DNA from: Vibrio splendidus | GTDB lineage: Bacteria; Pseudomonadota; Gammaproteobacteria; Enterobacterales; Vibrionaceae | Assembly: GCF_003345295.1 (NCBI RefSeq) | Contig: NZ_CP031055.1 | Location: 3,410,001 to 3,474,000, forward strand | Direction of reading: 5' to 3' | Length of the DNA stretch: 64,000 bases | Shown here: piece by piece, positions 1-8,722 of the stretch | Layout of the letters: each line of letters begins with the position of its first letter | Position numbering within the stretch: the first letter of the stretch is position 1 | The notes under the pieces: model-generated | The model's database searches: none | What the model saw: the letters and a program-made list of their open reading frames with translations, nothing else | Told to the model about the DNA's origin: nothing | Translations under genes and position numbers: made by a program

Positions 1-2
1 CT

Positions 3-659
3 GAAGGCTCTGAGCTGCCGATGTTCTTAGAGACAACTTCGTATGAGCCATCAAGCCCATACTCGGCGTCAAAAGCATCGAGCGATCACCTTGTGCGAGC
101 CTGGTTACGCACTTACGGCCTTCCAACGATGGTAACGAATTGTTCAAATAACTACGGCCCTTATCATTTTCCTGAAAAGTTGATCCCATTGGTCATCTTG
201 AATGCCTTGGAAGGAAAAAACCTCCCTATCTACGGTAAAGGCGACCAAATCCGTGACTGGTTATTTGTCGAAGACCACGCGCGCGCGCTCTACAAAGTCG
301 TGACTGAAGGTAAAGTGGGGGAGACATACAATATTGGCGGCCACAACGAGAAGAAAAACCTCGAAGTGGTGAACACGATTTGTGGCATCTTAGATACGTT
401 GGTACCGAAAGAGTCAGCGTATGCAGAGCAAATCACCTATGTTCAAGACCGTCCTGGTCATGACCGTCGCTACGCCATTGACTCATCTAAAATGCAGCGT
501 GAGCTAGGTTGGACACCTGAGGAGACGTTTGAAACAGGGCTAAAGAAAACGGTGCAATGGTATTTAGATAATTCTACGTGGTGTCAAAATGTACAAGATG
601 GTAGCTATCAACGTGAACGTTTAGGTGTAGAAACAACTGAATCAAAGGGAAGTAAATAA
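3..659 (+). CDS. rfbB: dTDP-glucose 4,6-dehydratase, C-terminal part (cut by window edge)
   Basis: Only the last 218 residues of a roughly 350-residue extended SDR enzyme are inside the window; the frame is open to its left edge. RmlB converts dTDP-glucose to dTDP-4-keto-6-deoxyglucose, the common precursor of rhamnose and of the Qui4N and Fuc3N type sugars whose genes lie downstream. Visible are the catalytic YSASK (Tyr-x3-Lys), the NNYGPYHFPEKLIPL substrate-pocket stretch, and RPGHDRRYAID near the C terminus, all typical of RmlB. The stop overlaps the next ATG by one base (TAATG), so it is coupled to rfbA. Identity is secure; the N-terminal NAD-binding part cannot be seen. Confidence 0.96.
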   Translation, partial: EGSELPMFLETTSYEPSSPYSASKASSDHLVRAWLRTYGLPTMVTNCSNNYGPYHFPEKLIPLVILNALEGKNLPIYGKGDQIRDWLFVEDHARALYKVVTEGKVGETYNIGGHNEKKNLEVVNTICGILDTLVPKESAYAEQITYVQDRPGHDRRYAIDSSKMQRELGWTPEETFETGLKKTVQWYLDNSTWCQNVQDGSYQRERLGVETTESKGSK

Positions 660-1546
660 TGAAAGGTATTGTTTTAGCTGGTGGTTCTGGGACTCGTCTA
701 TACCCGTTGACTCGTGGAGTATCAAAGCAACTCTTGCCGATTTACGATAAACCAATGGTGTTTTACCCAATATCGACATTAATGCTCGCTGGCATTAAAG
801 ACATTTTGATTATTACCACACCAGAAGACAATGCAGGTTTTCAGCGTCTACTCGGCGATGGCTCTGATTTTGGTATTAATCTTGAATACGCGATTCAGCC
901 AAGCCCAGATGGCTTAGCACAAGCATTTATTATCGGTGAAGAGTTCATTAGTGATGACAGCGTATGTTTGGTGCTTGGTGATAATATTTTTTATGGGCAG
1001 GCGTTTTCACAAACGTTACAGAATGCAGCTTCAAGAGAATCTGGCGCTACTGTTTTCGGTTATCAAGTCAAAGACCCAGAGCGTTTTGGTGTCGTTGAAT
1101 TTGATGAAAATATGAAAGCAGTATCTATCGAAGAGAAGCCGGAAATACCAAAGTCTAATTATGCAGTTACAGGCTTGTATTTTTACGATAATCGAGTTGT
1201 AGAAATGGCAAAACAAGTGAAGCCGTCTCATCGTGGAGAGTTAGAAATTACAACCCTCAATGAAATGTACCTCAATGATGGCTCGCTGAACGTGGAGTTA
1301 CTGGGCCGTGGTTTTGCATGGCTAGACACAGGCACCCACGAAAGTCTTCATGAAGCTTCATCTTTTGTACAAACCATTGAGCATGTACAAGGTTTAAAAG
1401 TGGCTTGCTTAGAGGAAATCTCATGGCGTAATGGTTGGTTGAGTGACGAACAAGTTCTGACTTTAGCTAAACCAATGATGAAAAATGAATACGGCCAGTA
1501 CTTAACGCGTTTGGTTAATGAAGCAAAGAAAAAGGCTGAGGCTTAA
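659..1546 (+). CDS. rfbA: glucose-1-phosphate thymidylyltransferase
   Basis: This enzyme makes dTDP-glucose from dTTP and glucose-1-phosphate, the first step of the dTDP-rhamnose pathway, in the cytoplasm. The nucleotide-binding signature GGSGTRLYPLT is at residues 8-18, followed by SKQLLPIYDKPM, and EKPEIPKSNYAVTGLYFYD lies near residue 160. The 295-residue length is normal for RmlA. It starts within the rfbB stop codon, and its own stop overlaps the rfbD start (TAATG), so rfbB-A-D are translationally coupled. No oddity is seen. Confidence 0.97.
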   Translation: MKGIVLAGGSGTRLYPLTRGVSKQLLPIYDKPMVFYPISTLMLAGIKDILIITTPEDNAGFQRLLGDGSDFGINLEYAIQPSPDGLAQAFIIGEEFISDDSVCLVLGDNIFYGQAFSQTLQNAASRESGATVFGYQVKDPERFGVVEFDENMKAVSIEEKPEIPKSNYAVTGLYFYDNRVVEMAKQVKPSHRGELEITTLNEMYLNDGSLNVELLGRGFAWLDTGTHESLHEASSFVQTIEHVQGLKVACLEEISWRNGWLSDEQVLTLAKPMMKNEYGQYLTRLVNEAKKKAEA

Positions 1547-2427
1547 TGCGTGTACTAATTACCGGTTGCCATGGTCAAGTTGGTTCTTGCCTCACTGAGC
1601 AGTTAGCCAATAATGAGAATATAACAGTGTTAGCGCTTGATAGGGAGCATCTTGACATTACGAGTCAAGCTGCTGTCAATTCCGCCGTTGTCGGGTTTCA
1701 ACCTACCATCATTATCAATGCCGCAGCGCATACTGCAGTGGATAAAGCTGAAGAGGAAGTTGAACTGTCTTATGCGATAAACCGTGACGGTCCAAAATAC
1801 TTGGCCCAAGCGGCACAAAGTATTGACGCAGCTATTTTGCATATCTCGACGGATTATGTCTTTGAAGGCAATAAAGCTGGCGAGTATATGGAAACGGATA
1901 CTACAAAGCCTCAAGGCGTATATGGTGAAAGTAAGCTCGCTGGTGAAATCGCTGTAGTACAAGCATGTAATAAACACGTTATCCTTCGCACTGCATGGGT
2001 ATTTGGTGAGAATGGTAATAATTTCGTGAAAACCATGCTGCGTTTAGCTGAAAGTAGAGACGCCTTAAGCATTGTCGGTGACCAGTTTGGTGGGCCTACA
2101 TTTGCAGGTGATATTGCAAATACATTGATTCAAATCGCGAAACGCATTACTCAGGGAAATGAGGTTGAATATGGTGTTTACCACTATTCAGGTCTACCTC
2201 ATGTCAGTTGGTTTGATTTTGCTGACGCCATTTTTGATGTTGCTGTTCAACAAAAGGTTCTTGAGAGAAAGCCGACCCTAACAAGTATTACTACTGACCA
2301 ATATCCAACACCGGCAAAGCGCCCAAGTAACTCTCGCTTAAGTAACGAGAAAATTATGGCAAGCTTCTCTATTGAACCGAGTGATTGGAAGGCCGCTTTA
2401 AATAATATTCAAGCGTATACCGGATAA
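1546..2427 (+). CDS. rfbD: dTDP-4-dehydrorhamnose reductase
   Basis: RmlD carries out the last, NAD(P)H-dependent reduction that gives dTDP-L-rhamnose. The Rossmann motif TGCHGQVG is at residues 6-13, HISTDYVFEG near residue 100, and the SDR catalytic YGESK near residue 126. Length (293) matches the family. It lies directly between rfbA and rfbC; the order B-A-D-C differs from some clusters but is common in Vibrio-like O-antigen loci. Confidence 0.96.
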   Translation: MRVLITGCHGQVGSCLTEQLANNENITVLALDREHLDITSQAAVNSAVVGFQPTIIINAAAHTAVDKAEEEVELSYAINRDGPKYLAQAAQSIDAAILHISTDYVFEGNKAGEYMETDTTKPQGVYGESKLAGEIAVVQACNKHVILRTAWVFGENGNNFVKTMLRLAESRDALSIVGDQFGGPTFAGDIANTLIQIAKRITQGNEVEYGVYHYSGLPHVSWFDFADAIFDVAVQQKVLERKPTLTSITTDQYPTPAKRPSNSRLSNEKIMASFSIEPSDWKAALNNIQAYTG

Positions 2428-2431
2428 TAAA

Positions 2432-2992
2432 ATGAAAGTAATCGATACTCGCATTTCAGATGTGAAAATTATAGAGTCAAGTGTGTTTGGTGATGAGCGT
2501 GGTTTCTTTATGGAAACCTGGAATCAAAAACAATTTGAAAAGTTAGTGACGGGTAAGTCGACACAATTTGTGCAAGATAACCACTCTAAATCAAAGAAAG
2601 GGATTTTACGAGGTTTGCATTATCAAACAGAAAACACTCAAGGCAAGCTAGTTCGAGTGGTGTCTGGTGAAGTGTTTGATGTTGCCGTTGATATTCGTCA
2701 AGGTTCGCCGACGTTTGGTCAATGGGTCGGGGAGTATTTATCTGCAGAGAACAAACGGCAGTTATGGATCCCTGAGGGGTTTGCGCATGGATTTTATGTG
2801 ACTAGCGATGAAGCTGAGTTTGTTTATAAATGCACGGATTATTATAACCCTAACGCTGAGCATTGTTTGATCTGGAACGATCAAACTGTAAATGTTGATT
2901 GGCCGATTAGTGATTGCGTTACTCTATCTGAAAAAGATAGACAGGGTCAAACACTCCATGAAATATTGCCTATAGTTGATTTTTCGAAGTGA
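2432..2992 (+). CDS. rfbC: dTDP-4-dehydrorhamnose 3,5-epimerase
   Basis: This is a cupin-fold epimerase that inverts C3 and C5 of dTDP-4-keto-6-deoxyglucose before RmlD acts. The 186-residue protein has the family segments GDERGFFMETW, DNHSKSKKGILRGLHYQ and PEGFAHGFYV; the His of RGLHYQ is the expected catalytic base. It begins 4 bases after rfbD and completes the rhamnose pathway. The 51 bases before wzm hold no clear terminator, so transcription probably continues into the ABC exporter genes. Confidence 0.96.
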   Translation: MKVIDTRISDVKIIESSVFGDERGFFMETWNQKQFEKLVTGKSTQFVQDNHSKSKKGILRGLHYQTENTQGKLVRVVSGEVFDVAVDIRQGSPTFGQWVGEYLSAENKRQLWIPEGFAHGFYVTSDEAEFVYKCTDYYNPNAEHCLIWNDQTVNVDWPISDCVTLSEKDRQGQTLHEILPIVDFSK

Positions 2993-3043
2993 ACTGTATT
3001 TATGAACTAAACATACTGTTAGATGAAATTATAAGGTAGCAAA

Positions 3044-3850
3044 ATGTACAAATTACCATTTAAATTTATTCAGGGTATTTATGGTAGTCGAGAGTTATTA
3101 ATTTCGATGGCTAAACGTGATATCCAGAATCGATACCTTGGTTCTCTATTCGGCGGTATTTGGGCTTTTGTTCAACCACTTGTTACGATTGTGATCATAT
3201 GGTTTGTTTTTCAAGTTGGTTTTAAAGCACAACCTACATCTAATGGAGTACCATTTACCCTTTGGTTAGTATCTGCAATGATCCCATGGTTTTTTATTGC
3301 CGAAATGTTATCAAATGCAACTAATTCAATTGTAGAACAAGCCAGTATTGTAAAGAAGATCGTATTTAAAGTTAGTTTGCTGCCAATAGTGAAAATAATA
3401 TCGGCTTTGATAATTCATTTGTTCTTTATTCTGATACTTTTTTCAATAGCCATTATATATGGTTATTACCCCAGTATGAATTGGTTGCAAATACCATATT
3501 ACTTGTTTTGTTCACTATTATTGATGCTAGGTGTTTCATGGATCACTTCTTCTATTGTAATTTTCTTTAGAGATATTGGGCAATTTATCGCAGTACTTAT
3601 ACAGTTAGGTTTTTGGGGAACCCCTATTTTTTGGGATATCGCGATGATACCACAACAATACCAATGGGTGTTTAAGCTAAATCCAGTATTCTATATTACT
3701 GAAGGTTATAGAAACACACTAACAACCGAGATTTGGTTTTGGGAATCGATGAGTTGGACCGCTTATTTTTGGTTGATGACTTTGATCACTTTATCTCTCG
3801 GGATTGTTTGTTTTAAAAGATTGAAGCCGCACTTTGCGGACGTATTATAG
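3044..3850 (+). CDS. wzm: polysaccharide ABC transporter, permease subunit
   Basis: This inner-membrane permease of the ABC-2 (Wzm/KpsM) type moves undecaprenyl-linked glycan across the cytoplasmic membrane. The 268-residue protein has a family-typical N-terminal stretch (SMAKRDIQNRYLGSLFGGIW) and about six hydrophobic segments, ending with KLNPVFYITEGYRN before the last membrane segments. It is followed after 9 bases by wzt, its ATPase. With Wzt it means that the glycan of region A is finished in the cytoplasm and exported complete, unlike the Wzx/Wzy glycan of the kds-fnl cluster further on. Confidence 0.93.
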   Translation: MYKLPFKFIQGIYGSRELLISMAKRDIQNRYLGSLFGGIWAFVQPLVTIVIIWFVFQVGFKAQPTSNGVPFTLWLVSAMIPWFFIAEMLSNATNSIVEQASIVKKIVFKVSLLPIVKIISALIIHLFFILILFSIAIIYGYYPSMNWLQIPYYLFCSLLLMLGVSWITSSIVIFFRDIGQFIAVLIQLGFWGTPIFWDIAMIPQQYQWVFKLNPVFYITEGYRNTLTTEIWFWESMSWTAYFWLMTLITLSLGIVCFKRLKPHFADVL

Positions 3851-3859
3851 AAGGTTTAA

Positions 3860-5191
3860 ATGATGAGCGAACTTGCCATAAGTTGTAGAAATTTAACTAA
3901 AACTTATCCTATGTATCACAATCCAAAGGATCGTTTTAAAGAAGCTCTTCACCCATTCAGAAAAATCTATCACGAGGATTTTTATGCCCTTCGAGATGTA
4001 AGCTTTGATATACGAAAAGGTGAAACTGTAGGGATAATTGGTCAAAATGGTGCCGGAAAATCAACACTTCTTAAGATTATTACCGGAGTTTTAACTCCAA
4101 CTTCAGGGGCTTCTCAAGTCAATGGCGTCGTTTCATCAATACTAGAACTGGGTACCGGGTTTAATAGTGAGTTAACGGGAATAGAAAATATCTACGTTAA
4201 CAGCTCTTTGATGGGAGTATCTAAAGAAAATGTCGATAAGAAACTAGATCAAATTATTGCATTTGCAGACATAGGTGAACACATCAACCAACCTGTGCGT
4301 GGTTATTCTTCCGGGATGTTCGCGCGATTAGCATTTTCTATAGCTATTAGTATTGATCCCGACATACTTATTGTTGATGAAGCATTAGCCGTTGGTGATA
4401 TGAACTTTCAAGCTAAATGCATGACAGCAATGAAGCGAATCCAAGATAATGGCACTACGATTCTGTTTGTCAGTCATGATATTAGTAGTGTTAAGAGCTT
4501 GTGTGAAAAAGCAATCTATATAAAATCCGGAACTGTACAGGCTGTTGGAGATGCTGGCGATATAGCAGATCTTTATATGAAAGAGATGAGAGAAAAATTA
4601 AACCAAAATATCTCTAATACTGAAGATACTATATCTACAGAAAATGAGTCAAAACTGGGATCAGCCAAAACTATTGAGTCTTTGATAGACTATGAAGGGA
4701 AGTTTGAAGATTCAGTTGGATTCGATGGAAGAGTCGAATTATTTAGGTATGGAACAGGAAAAGCTAAAATAACTAATGTAGAGCTTCTAGACCTCAATGA
4801 CGTAGAAATTTCAGAAACAAAGTTTAACCAAGATGTAAAAATCAGAATATATCTAAAGAGTTTTATGGAAGGAAAGGTCAGCGTTAACTTCAAACTTTCT
4901 GATGATAAAAAAATTAATATTGTGAGTGGATCATTTATGCTTGCAGATAAGGCAATGATAAATTTGTCTCAAGAGAGCAAGCATATTGTTGAGTATCGTT
5001 TAAAGCTTCCACTTCAAAAAAATGCATATTCTTTGGAAGCTTCAATAACAGCAACTCAGGTTGAAAACGAACTTTATGAGTATATCGATGTAGTGCCTAA
5101 CGCTGTTGTTTTTACAATGGGTGTAAGACCAAATGTTACTGTATGGGCAAAGGTGCATTTATTCCCAGAGTTATCTGTAACTAATGTATAA
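3860..5191 (+). CDS. wzt: polysaccharide ABC transporter ATPase with C-terminal binding domain
   Basis: This is the ATPase of the Wzm/Wzt exporter. Walker A GQNGAGKST is at residues 61-69, the ABC signature YSSGMFARL near 149-157 and Walker B ILIVDEAL at 169-176. About 165 extra residues follow the ATPase (roughly 275-443) and look like the beta-rich Wzt C-terminal domain that, in E. coli O8/O9a type systems, recognises the modified non-reducing end of the glycan. This length separates it from short KpsT-type ATPases. Two adjacent ATG codons could start it; AAGG precedes both. The presence of this domain implies that chains of region A carry a terminal modification. Confidence 0.93.
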   Translation: MMSELAISCRNLTKTYPMYHNPKDRFKEALHPFRKIYHEDFYALRDVSFDIRKGETVGIIGQNGAGKSTLLKIITGVLTPTSGASQVNGVVSSILELGTGFNSELTGIENIYVNSSLMGVSKENVDKKLDQIIAFADIGEHINQPVRGYSSGMFARLAFSIAISIDPDILIVDEALAVGDMNFQAKCMTAMKRIQDNGTTILFVSHDISSVKSLCEKAIYIKSGTVQAVGDAGDIADLYMKEMREKLNQNISNTEDTISTENESKLGSAKTIESLIDYEGKFEDSVGFDGRVELFRYGTGKAKITNVELLDLNDVEISETKFNQDVKIRIYLKSFMEGKVSVNFKLSDDKKINIVSGSFMLADKAMINLSQESKHIVEYRLKLPLQKNAYSLEASITATQVENELYEYIDVVPNAVVFTMGVRPNVTVWAKVHLFPELSVTNV

Positions 5192-5322
5192 AATATAACA
5201 TTACAATTATTTGCAACTTTATCGGTGTCAAAAATTAAATTTTCGTGTGAAATGCTTTAATAAAACTAAATTAAGCTAACGAATTTCTTGAGATTACCTC
5301 TATTAATAAAGTGATAAAAAGT

Positions 5323-6432
5323 ATGACAATTACTGTAACAGAGCCATCATTACCACCTCTTGATAAATTTATTCCGCTATTAGAAAAAATATGGGATCGT
5401 AAGTGGCTAACAAATAATGGCCATTATCATCAAGAGTTAGAAAAAGCTCTTGCAAGGCATCTAGGGGTGAAATATGTTTCATTATTTTGCAATGGAACAG
5501 TTGCTCTTCAAGTTGGTCTGAAAGCCCTTGATTTAAAAGGTGAGGTTATTACAACACCATTTACTTTTGTTGCAACGACACATGCAATAAAATGGAACGG
5601 ATGTACGCCTGTTTTTTGTGATATTGACCCTGATACGTTAAATATAGATCCTAATAAGATCGAAGAATTAATCACCGAAAACACACAAGCAATTATCCCC
5701 GTTCATGTATATGGCTCTCCATGTAACGTAGAAGCTTTAAAAAAAATTGCAGATAAGCACAATCTTAAATTATTCTATGATGCAGCTCATTCTTTTGGCG
5801 TCAAAAAAGATGAGGAATCTATTCTCAATTGTGGTGATTTATCTATGATGAGTTTTCATGCAACTAAAATCTTCAACACCATTGAGGGAGGGGCATTGAT
5901 TACAAATGATTACCAAATGAAAGAAAAAATTGATTACCTTAAAAATTTTGGCTTTGAAGGTCCGGAAAAGGTTATCGGGTTGGGAATCAATGGAAAAATG
6001 AACGAAATACAAGCAGCATATGGTCTGCTTCAGTTAGAGTACGTCGATGAACAAATAGAGAAGTGTAAAAAAATTTCGCACCTCTATCGTTCCGCTTTAT
6101 CTCAAATACCGGGAATTCAGCTCATTAAGGAATTTGAAGGTGTTAGTTATAATTATTCATATTTCCCAATTTTGATTGAAGAAGGTCTCTATGGTATGTC
6201 TCGTGATGAGCTTTTTCTCTACCTAGCAGAGAATGACATAATGACAAGAAAGTATTTTTACCCACTGGTGTCTAATTTTTTAGAGTATGAGGGTGTTCGT
6301 TCTGGTGCAAAGGTATTATTACCTGTAGCAAATTCAGCTAGTTCAAGAGTTATATGTCTTCCAATTTACGCTAACTTGTCTTTTTCAGATGTTGAAAGAA
6401 TTATCAACTTGATAAAGAAGGCGGCTAAATGA
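5323..6432 (+). CDS. vioA: VioA-like dTDP-4-amino-4,6-dideoxyglucose aminotransferase
   Basis: This PLP-dependent DegT/DnrJ/EryC1/StrS aminotransferase closely resembles, as I recall it, E. coli O7 VioA (PSLPPL...RKWLTNNG near the N terminus, ITTPFTFVATTHAI, DAAHSFGV, SFHATKIFNTIEGGA). It would aminate C4 of dTDP-4-keto-6-deoxyglucose to give dTDP-Qui4N. The Lys of HATKIFN (about residue 182) is the expected PLP Schiff-base lysine. A GTG start four codons upstream is possible; the ATG fits the family better. No VioB acetyltransferase follows; instead WbqC starts in a 4-base ATGA overlap. The 119 bases before it have no recognisable site. Confidence 0.88.
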   Translation: MTITVTEPSLPPLDKFIPLLEKIWDRKWLTNNGHYHQELEKALARHLGVKYVSLFCNGTVALQVGLKALDLKGEVITTPFTFVATTHAIKWNGCTPVFCDIDPDTLNIDPNKIEELITENTQAIIPVHVYGSPCNVEALKKIADKHNLKLFYDAAHSFGVKKDEESILNCGDLSMMSFHATKIFNTIEGGALITNDYQMKEKIDYLKNFGFEGPEKVIGLGINGKMNEIQAAYGLLQLEYVDEQIEKCKKISHLYRSALSQIPGIQLIKEFEGVSYNYSYFPILIEEGLYGMSRDELFLYLAENDIMTRKYFYPLVSNFLEYEGVRSGAKVLLPVANSASSRVICLPIYANLSFSDVERIINLIKKAAK

Positions 6433-7145
6433 AAATTGCAATAATGCAACCGTATTTTTTTCCTTACCTGGGATATTTTCAACTAATAGTGGAATCTGAT
6501 ATTTTTGTTTTATTCGATGATGTTAAGTATATACACAGAGGTTGGATTAACAGAAACAGAGTATTGAAGCCAAATGAAGGCTGGCAATATATAGGTGTTC
6601 CTTTAGAAAAACACTCAAGTTACTCTCTAATAAAAGATATTAAAATACACCCAACTTCTGATTGGAAATCAAAGATAATTTCCCAATTAGAGCACTACAA
6701 AAAAAAGGCACCGTATTATAAAGAAACAATAAGGCTGGTTGAAGAAATACTCCAATCTTATAAAGGGAGTAGTATTGTTGATTTAAATAAACATATTATA
6801 ATTTCAATATTAAGTTATTTGGATATAAAAAAGAAAGTGTTAGTTTCATCTCAATATAGCTTTGACTATAGTGATGTGTCTGGGCCGGGAGACTGGGCTC
6901 TATCTATAACAAAGCAACTCAATGGACATGAATATATTAACCCTATTGCAGGGAAAGACTTGTTCGATGTTCTTAAATATACAAATTCAGGTATAAAACT
7001 AGATTTCCTTTCTACTGACAGTGTAGATTATAAACAGTTAAAGGCATTCGAACCTTCTCTATCAATTGTTGATGTTTTTATGTTTAATAACAAAGAACAA
7101 GTACTAGATCTTTTGACTAAATATAAGATAGAGGGCGAGGCATGA
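6429..7145 (+). CDS. WbqC family protein
   Basis: This 238-residue protein of the WbqC-like family is recognised by its N terminus (MKIAIMQPYFFPYLGYFQL, then DDVKYIHRGWINRNR). The family is found in O-antigen loci next to VioA/FdtB-type aminotransferases; its reaction is not established to my knowledge, and modification of the amino sugar (for example N-acylation) is only a guess from context. It overlaps the stop of vioA and the start of the next methyltransferase gene by 4 bases (ATGA), so the four genes are probably made in fixed proportion. It is AT-rich like its neighbours and no defects are seen. Confidence 0.82.
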   Translation: MKIAIMQPYFFPYLGYFQLIVESDIFVLFDDVKYIHRGWINRNRVLKPNEGWQYIGVPLEKHSSYSLIKDIKIHPTSDWKSKIISQLEHYKKKAPYYKETIRLVEEILQSYKGSSIVDLNKHIIISILSYLDIKKKVLVSSQYSFDYSDVSGPGDWALSITKQLNGHEYINPIAGKDLFDVLKYTNSGIKLDFLSTDSVDYKQLKAFEPSLSIVDVFMFNNKEQVLDLLTKYKIEGEA

Positions 7146-7828
7146 ACTACTGGTTAAAACACTTTAATTCGAATGTATCTAAATTACCAGAAAATCTTCT
7201 GAAACAAGTAGGAAAAACTGTAAATGGTATAGAAGTAGATCAGAGTCAAATTACTTTGATTGTAGATACTATTTGTAGTGAACTTAATCTGAATGAGCAG
7301 TCGAGAGTTGTTGATCTGTGTTGTGGAAATGGATTACTGACTATTGAAGTGGCTAAACACTGTAATTTGGTTATAGGTGTGGATTATTCAAAAAACTTAA
7401 TCAAAGTTGCAAACCATGTTAACAGCAGCGATAATATTACTTATGTTAATTCTGATGTGACAACTATAAGCCCTAAGTATCTATCCGAGTGTGATAGCGT
7501 ATATATGTATGAAGGCTTACAGCATATAGATAATGATGGTTTTTTTAAAGTTATGGGCTTACTCTCCGCTAATTCAAATATAATAAAAATTTTTATTGGT
7601 GGTATTCCAGATCGTAACTGTATATCAAAGTATTACGATACTGAAGAAAAAATGGATTATTATGAAAAGTGTGAGTCCAAAGGTACACCACATTTAGGGA
7701 AATGGTGGGATAAATCTGAAATTGAAACAATAGGCAACTATTTTGGATTTAAAATGAAAGTTATTGCTCAGAACCGTGAGCTTTACTCTACCTATTATCG
7801 ATTTGATTGTTTGTTGGAGAGGGTATGA
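7142..7828 (+). CDS. SAM-dependent class I methyltransferase
   Basis: The protein has 228 residues with motif I (VVDLCCGNG, residues 56-64) followed by an acidic residue in GVDYSKN, the normal SAM-binding layout. The fold is clear but the substrate is not. It lies in a translationally coupled cassette (ATGA overlaps on both sides) between a WbqC-like protein and a sulfotransferase, so a sugar or an acyl group on Qui4N, or the growing chain end, are the likeliest targets. Because the exporter has a terminal-residue-binding Wzt domain, chain capping by methylation is a second possibility. Confidence 0.82.
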   Translation: MNYWLKHFNSNVSKLPENLLKQVGKTVNGIEVDQSQITLIVDTICSELNLNEQSRVVDLCCGNGLLTIEVAKHCNLVIGVDYSKNLIKVANHVNSSDNITYVNSDVTTISPKYLSECDSVYMYEGLQHIDNDGFFKVMGLLSANSNIIKIFIGGIPDRNCISKYYDTEEKMDYYEKCESKGTPHLGKWWDKSEIETIGNYFGFKMKVIAQNRELYSTYYRFDCLLERV

Positions 7829-8625
7829 AAAAAGTTGCTTTGTTTGGTGTTCCACGGTCGGGTACTTCATGGCTAAGTCAGCTGTTTAATAGCCACCCAT
7901 CTATTGCTTTAAGGTTCCAACCTTTATTCTCTTTTGAACATAAAGAGAGGCTCAACATAGGCTCTTCTTTTGAGGATATTGACGCATTTTTTAATGAGAT
8001 TTTAAATTCTTCAGATGAAATGGCATTAATGACATCTAGAGCTCATAAAGGCTATCCTAGATTTGTAAAGTCAGATAGCCTAAGTACTGTAATGTTTAAA
8101 GAAACTAGGTATTTAAACTTGGTAGAACACTTATTATCTCTGGATGATAGTCTAAAAATAATAGGTATAATTCGAAATCCATTATCAACAATCGCGTCTT
8201 GGTATAAAGCCCCAAAAGAGTTTGATTCGAGCTGGGACATATTTGAAGAATGGAAGTACGCAAATAAAAAAAACCTGGGGAGAGATGAGGAGTTTTATGG
8301 CTTTTATAAGTGGTTAGAGGTAACAAAAATGTTTGTTGCTTTAGAAGAGAAATATCCACTTCAATTCAAGATTGTCAAGTACTCAGAGCTAAACGATAAC
8401 ACGGAGTCAACTATTAGACATTTGTTCGAATTTTTGTCATTAAAGATTGAAAGTCAGACAATTGATTTTATTAAGCAAAGTAAGTCTAGACATGATGACG
8501 ACCCTTATTCAGTTTATCGCTCAAAAGCTAATGACGAAGCTTGGAAAGATATTCTACCAATTGAAATTTCCGATGAGATACTAAAGCTGTTATCCGACGA
8601 TCAATTGGAAGATTACCTAGTCTAG
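7825..8625 (+). CDS. PAPS-dependent sulfotransferase
   Basis: This 266-residue cytoplasmic sulfotransferase would transfer sulfate from PAPS to a sugar. The 5'-phosphosulfate loop is GVPRSGTSW (residues 8-16), and the 3'-phosphate site fits RNPLSTIASW (Arg117, Ser125). The ATG at 7825 is preferred over one 18 bases upstream because it forms the same 4-base ATGA overlap that links the previous three genes. PAPS synthesis genes (cysD, cysC, cysN) and a sulfate-type permease are encoded in the same window at 23129-28969. A short hairpin follows the gene. The acceptor is unknown. Confidence 0.88.
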   Translation: MKKVALFGVPRSGTSWLSQLFNSHPSIALRFQPLFSFEHKERLNIGSSFEDIDAFFNEILNSSDEMALMTSRAHKGYPRFVKSDSLSTVMFKETRYLNLVEHLLSLDDSLKIIGIIRNPLSTIASWYKAPKEFDSSWDIFEEWKYANKKNLGRDEEFYGFYKWLEVTKMFVALEEKYPLQFKIVKYSELNDNTESTIRHLFEFLSLKIESQTIDFIKQSKSRHDDDPYSVYRSKANDEAWKDILPIEISDEILKLLSDDQLEDYLV

Positions 8626-8649
8626 ATGAAGCTTTAAGATTCATCTTTT
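8624..8649 (+). terminator. weak terminator or attenuator
   Basis: A 7-bp stem (AGATGAA / TTCATCT) with a 9-base loop overlaps the sulfotransferase stop codon and is followed by a short T tract. It separates the coupled vioA-wbqC-methyltransferase-sulfotransferase cassette from the downstream glycosyltransferases, and may only reduce transcription. Confidence 0.4.
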
Positions 8650-8722
8650 AAAACGTTTTATCTCTATATTGCTCTAAATTATAAAAATCGTTGAAATTTA
8701 GGGTGTAACTAGGAATTTTTAA

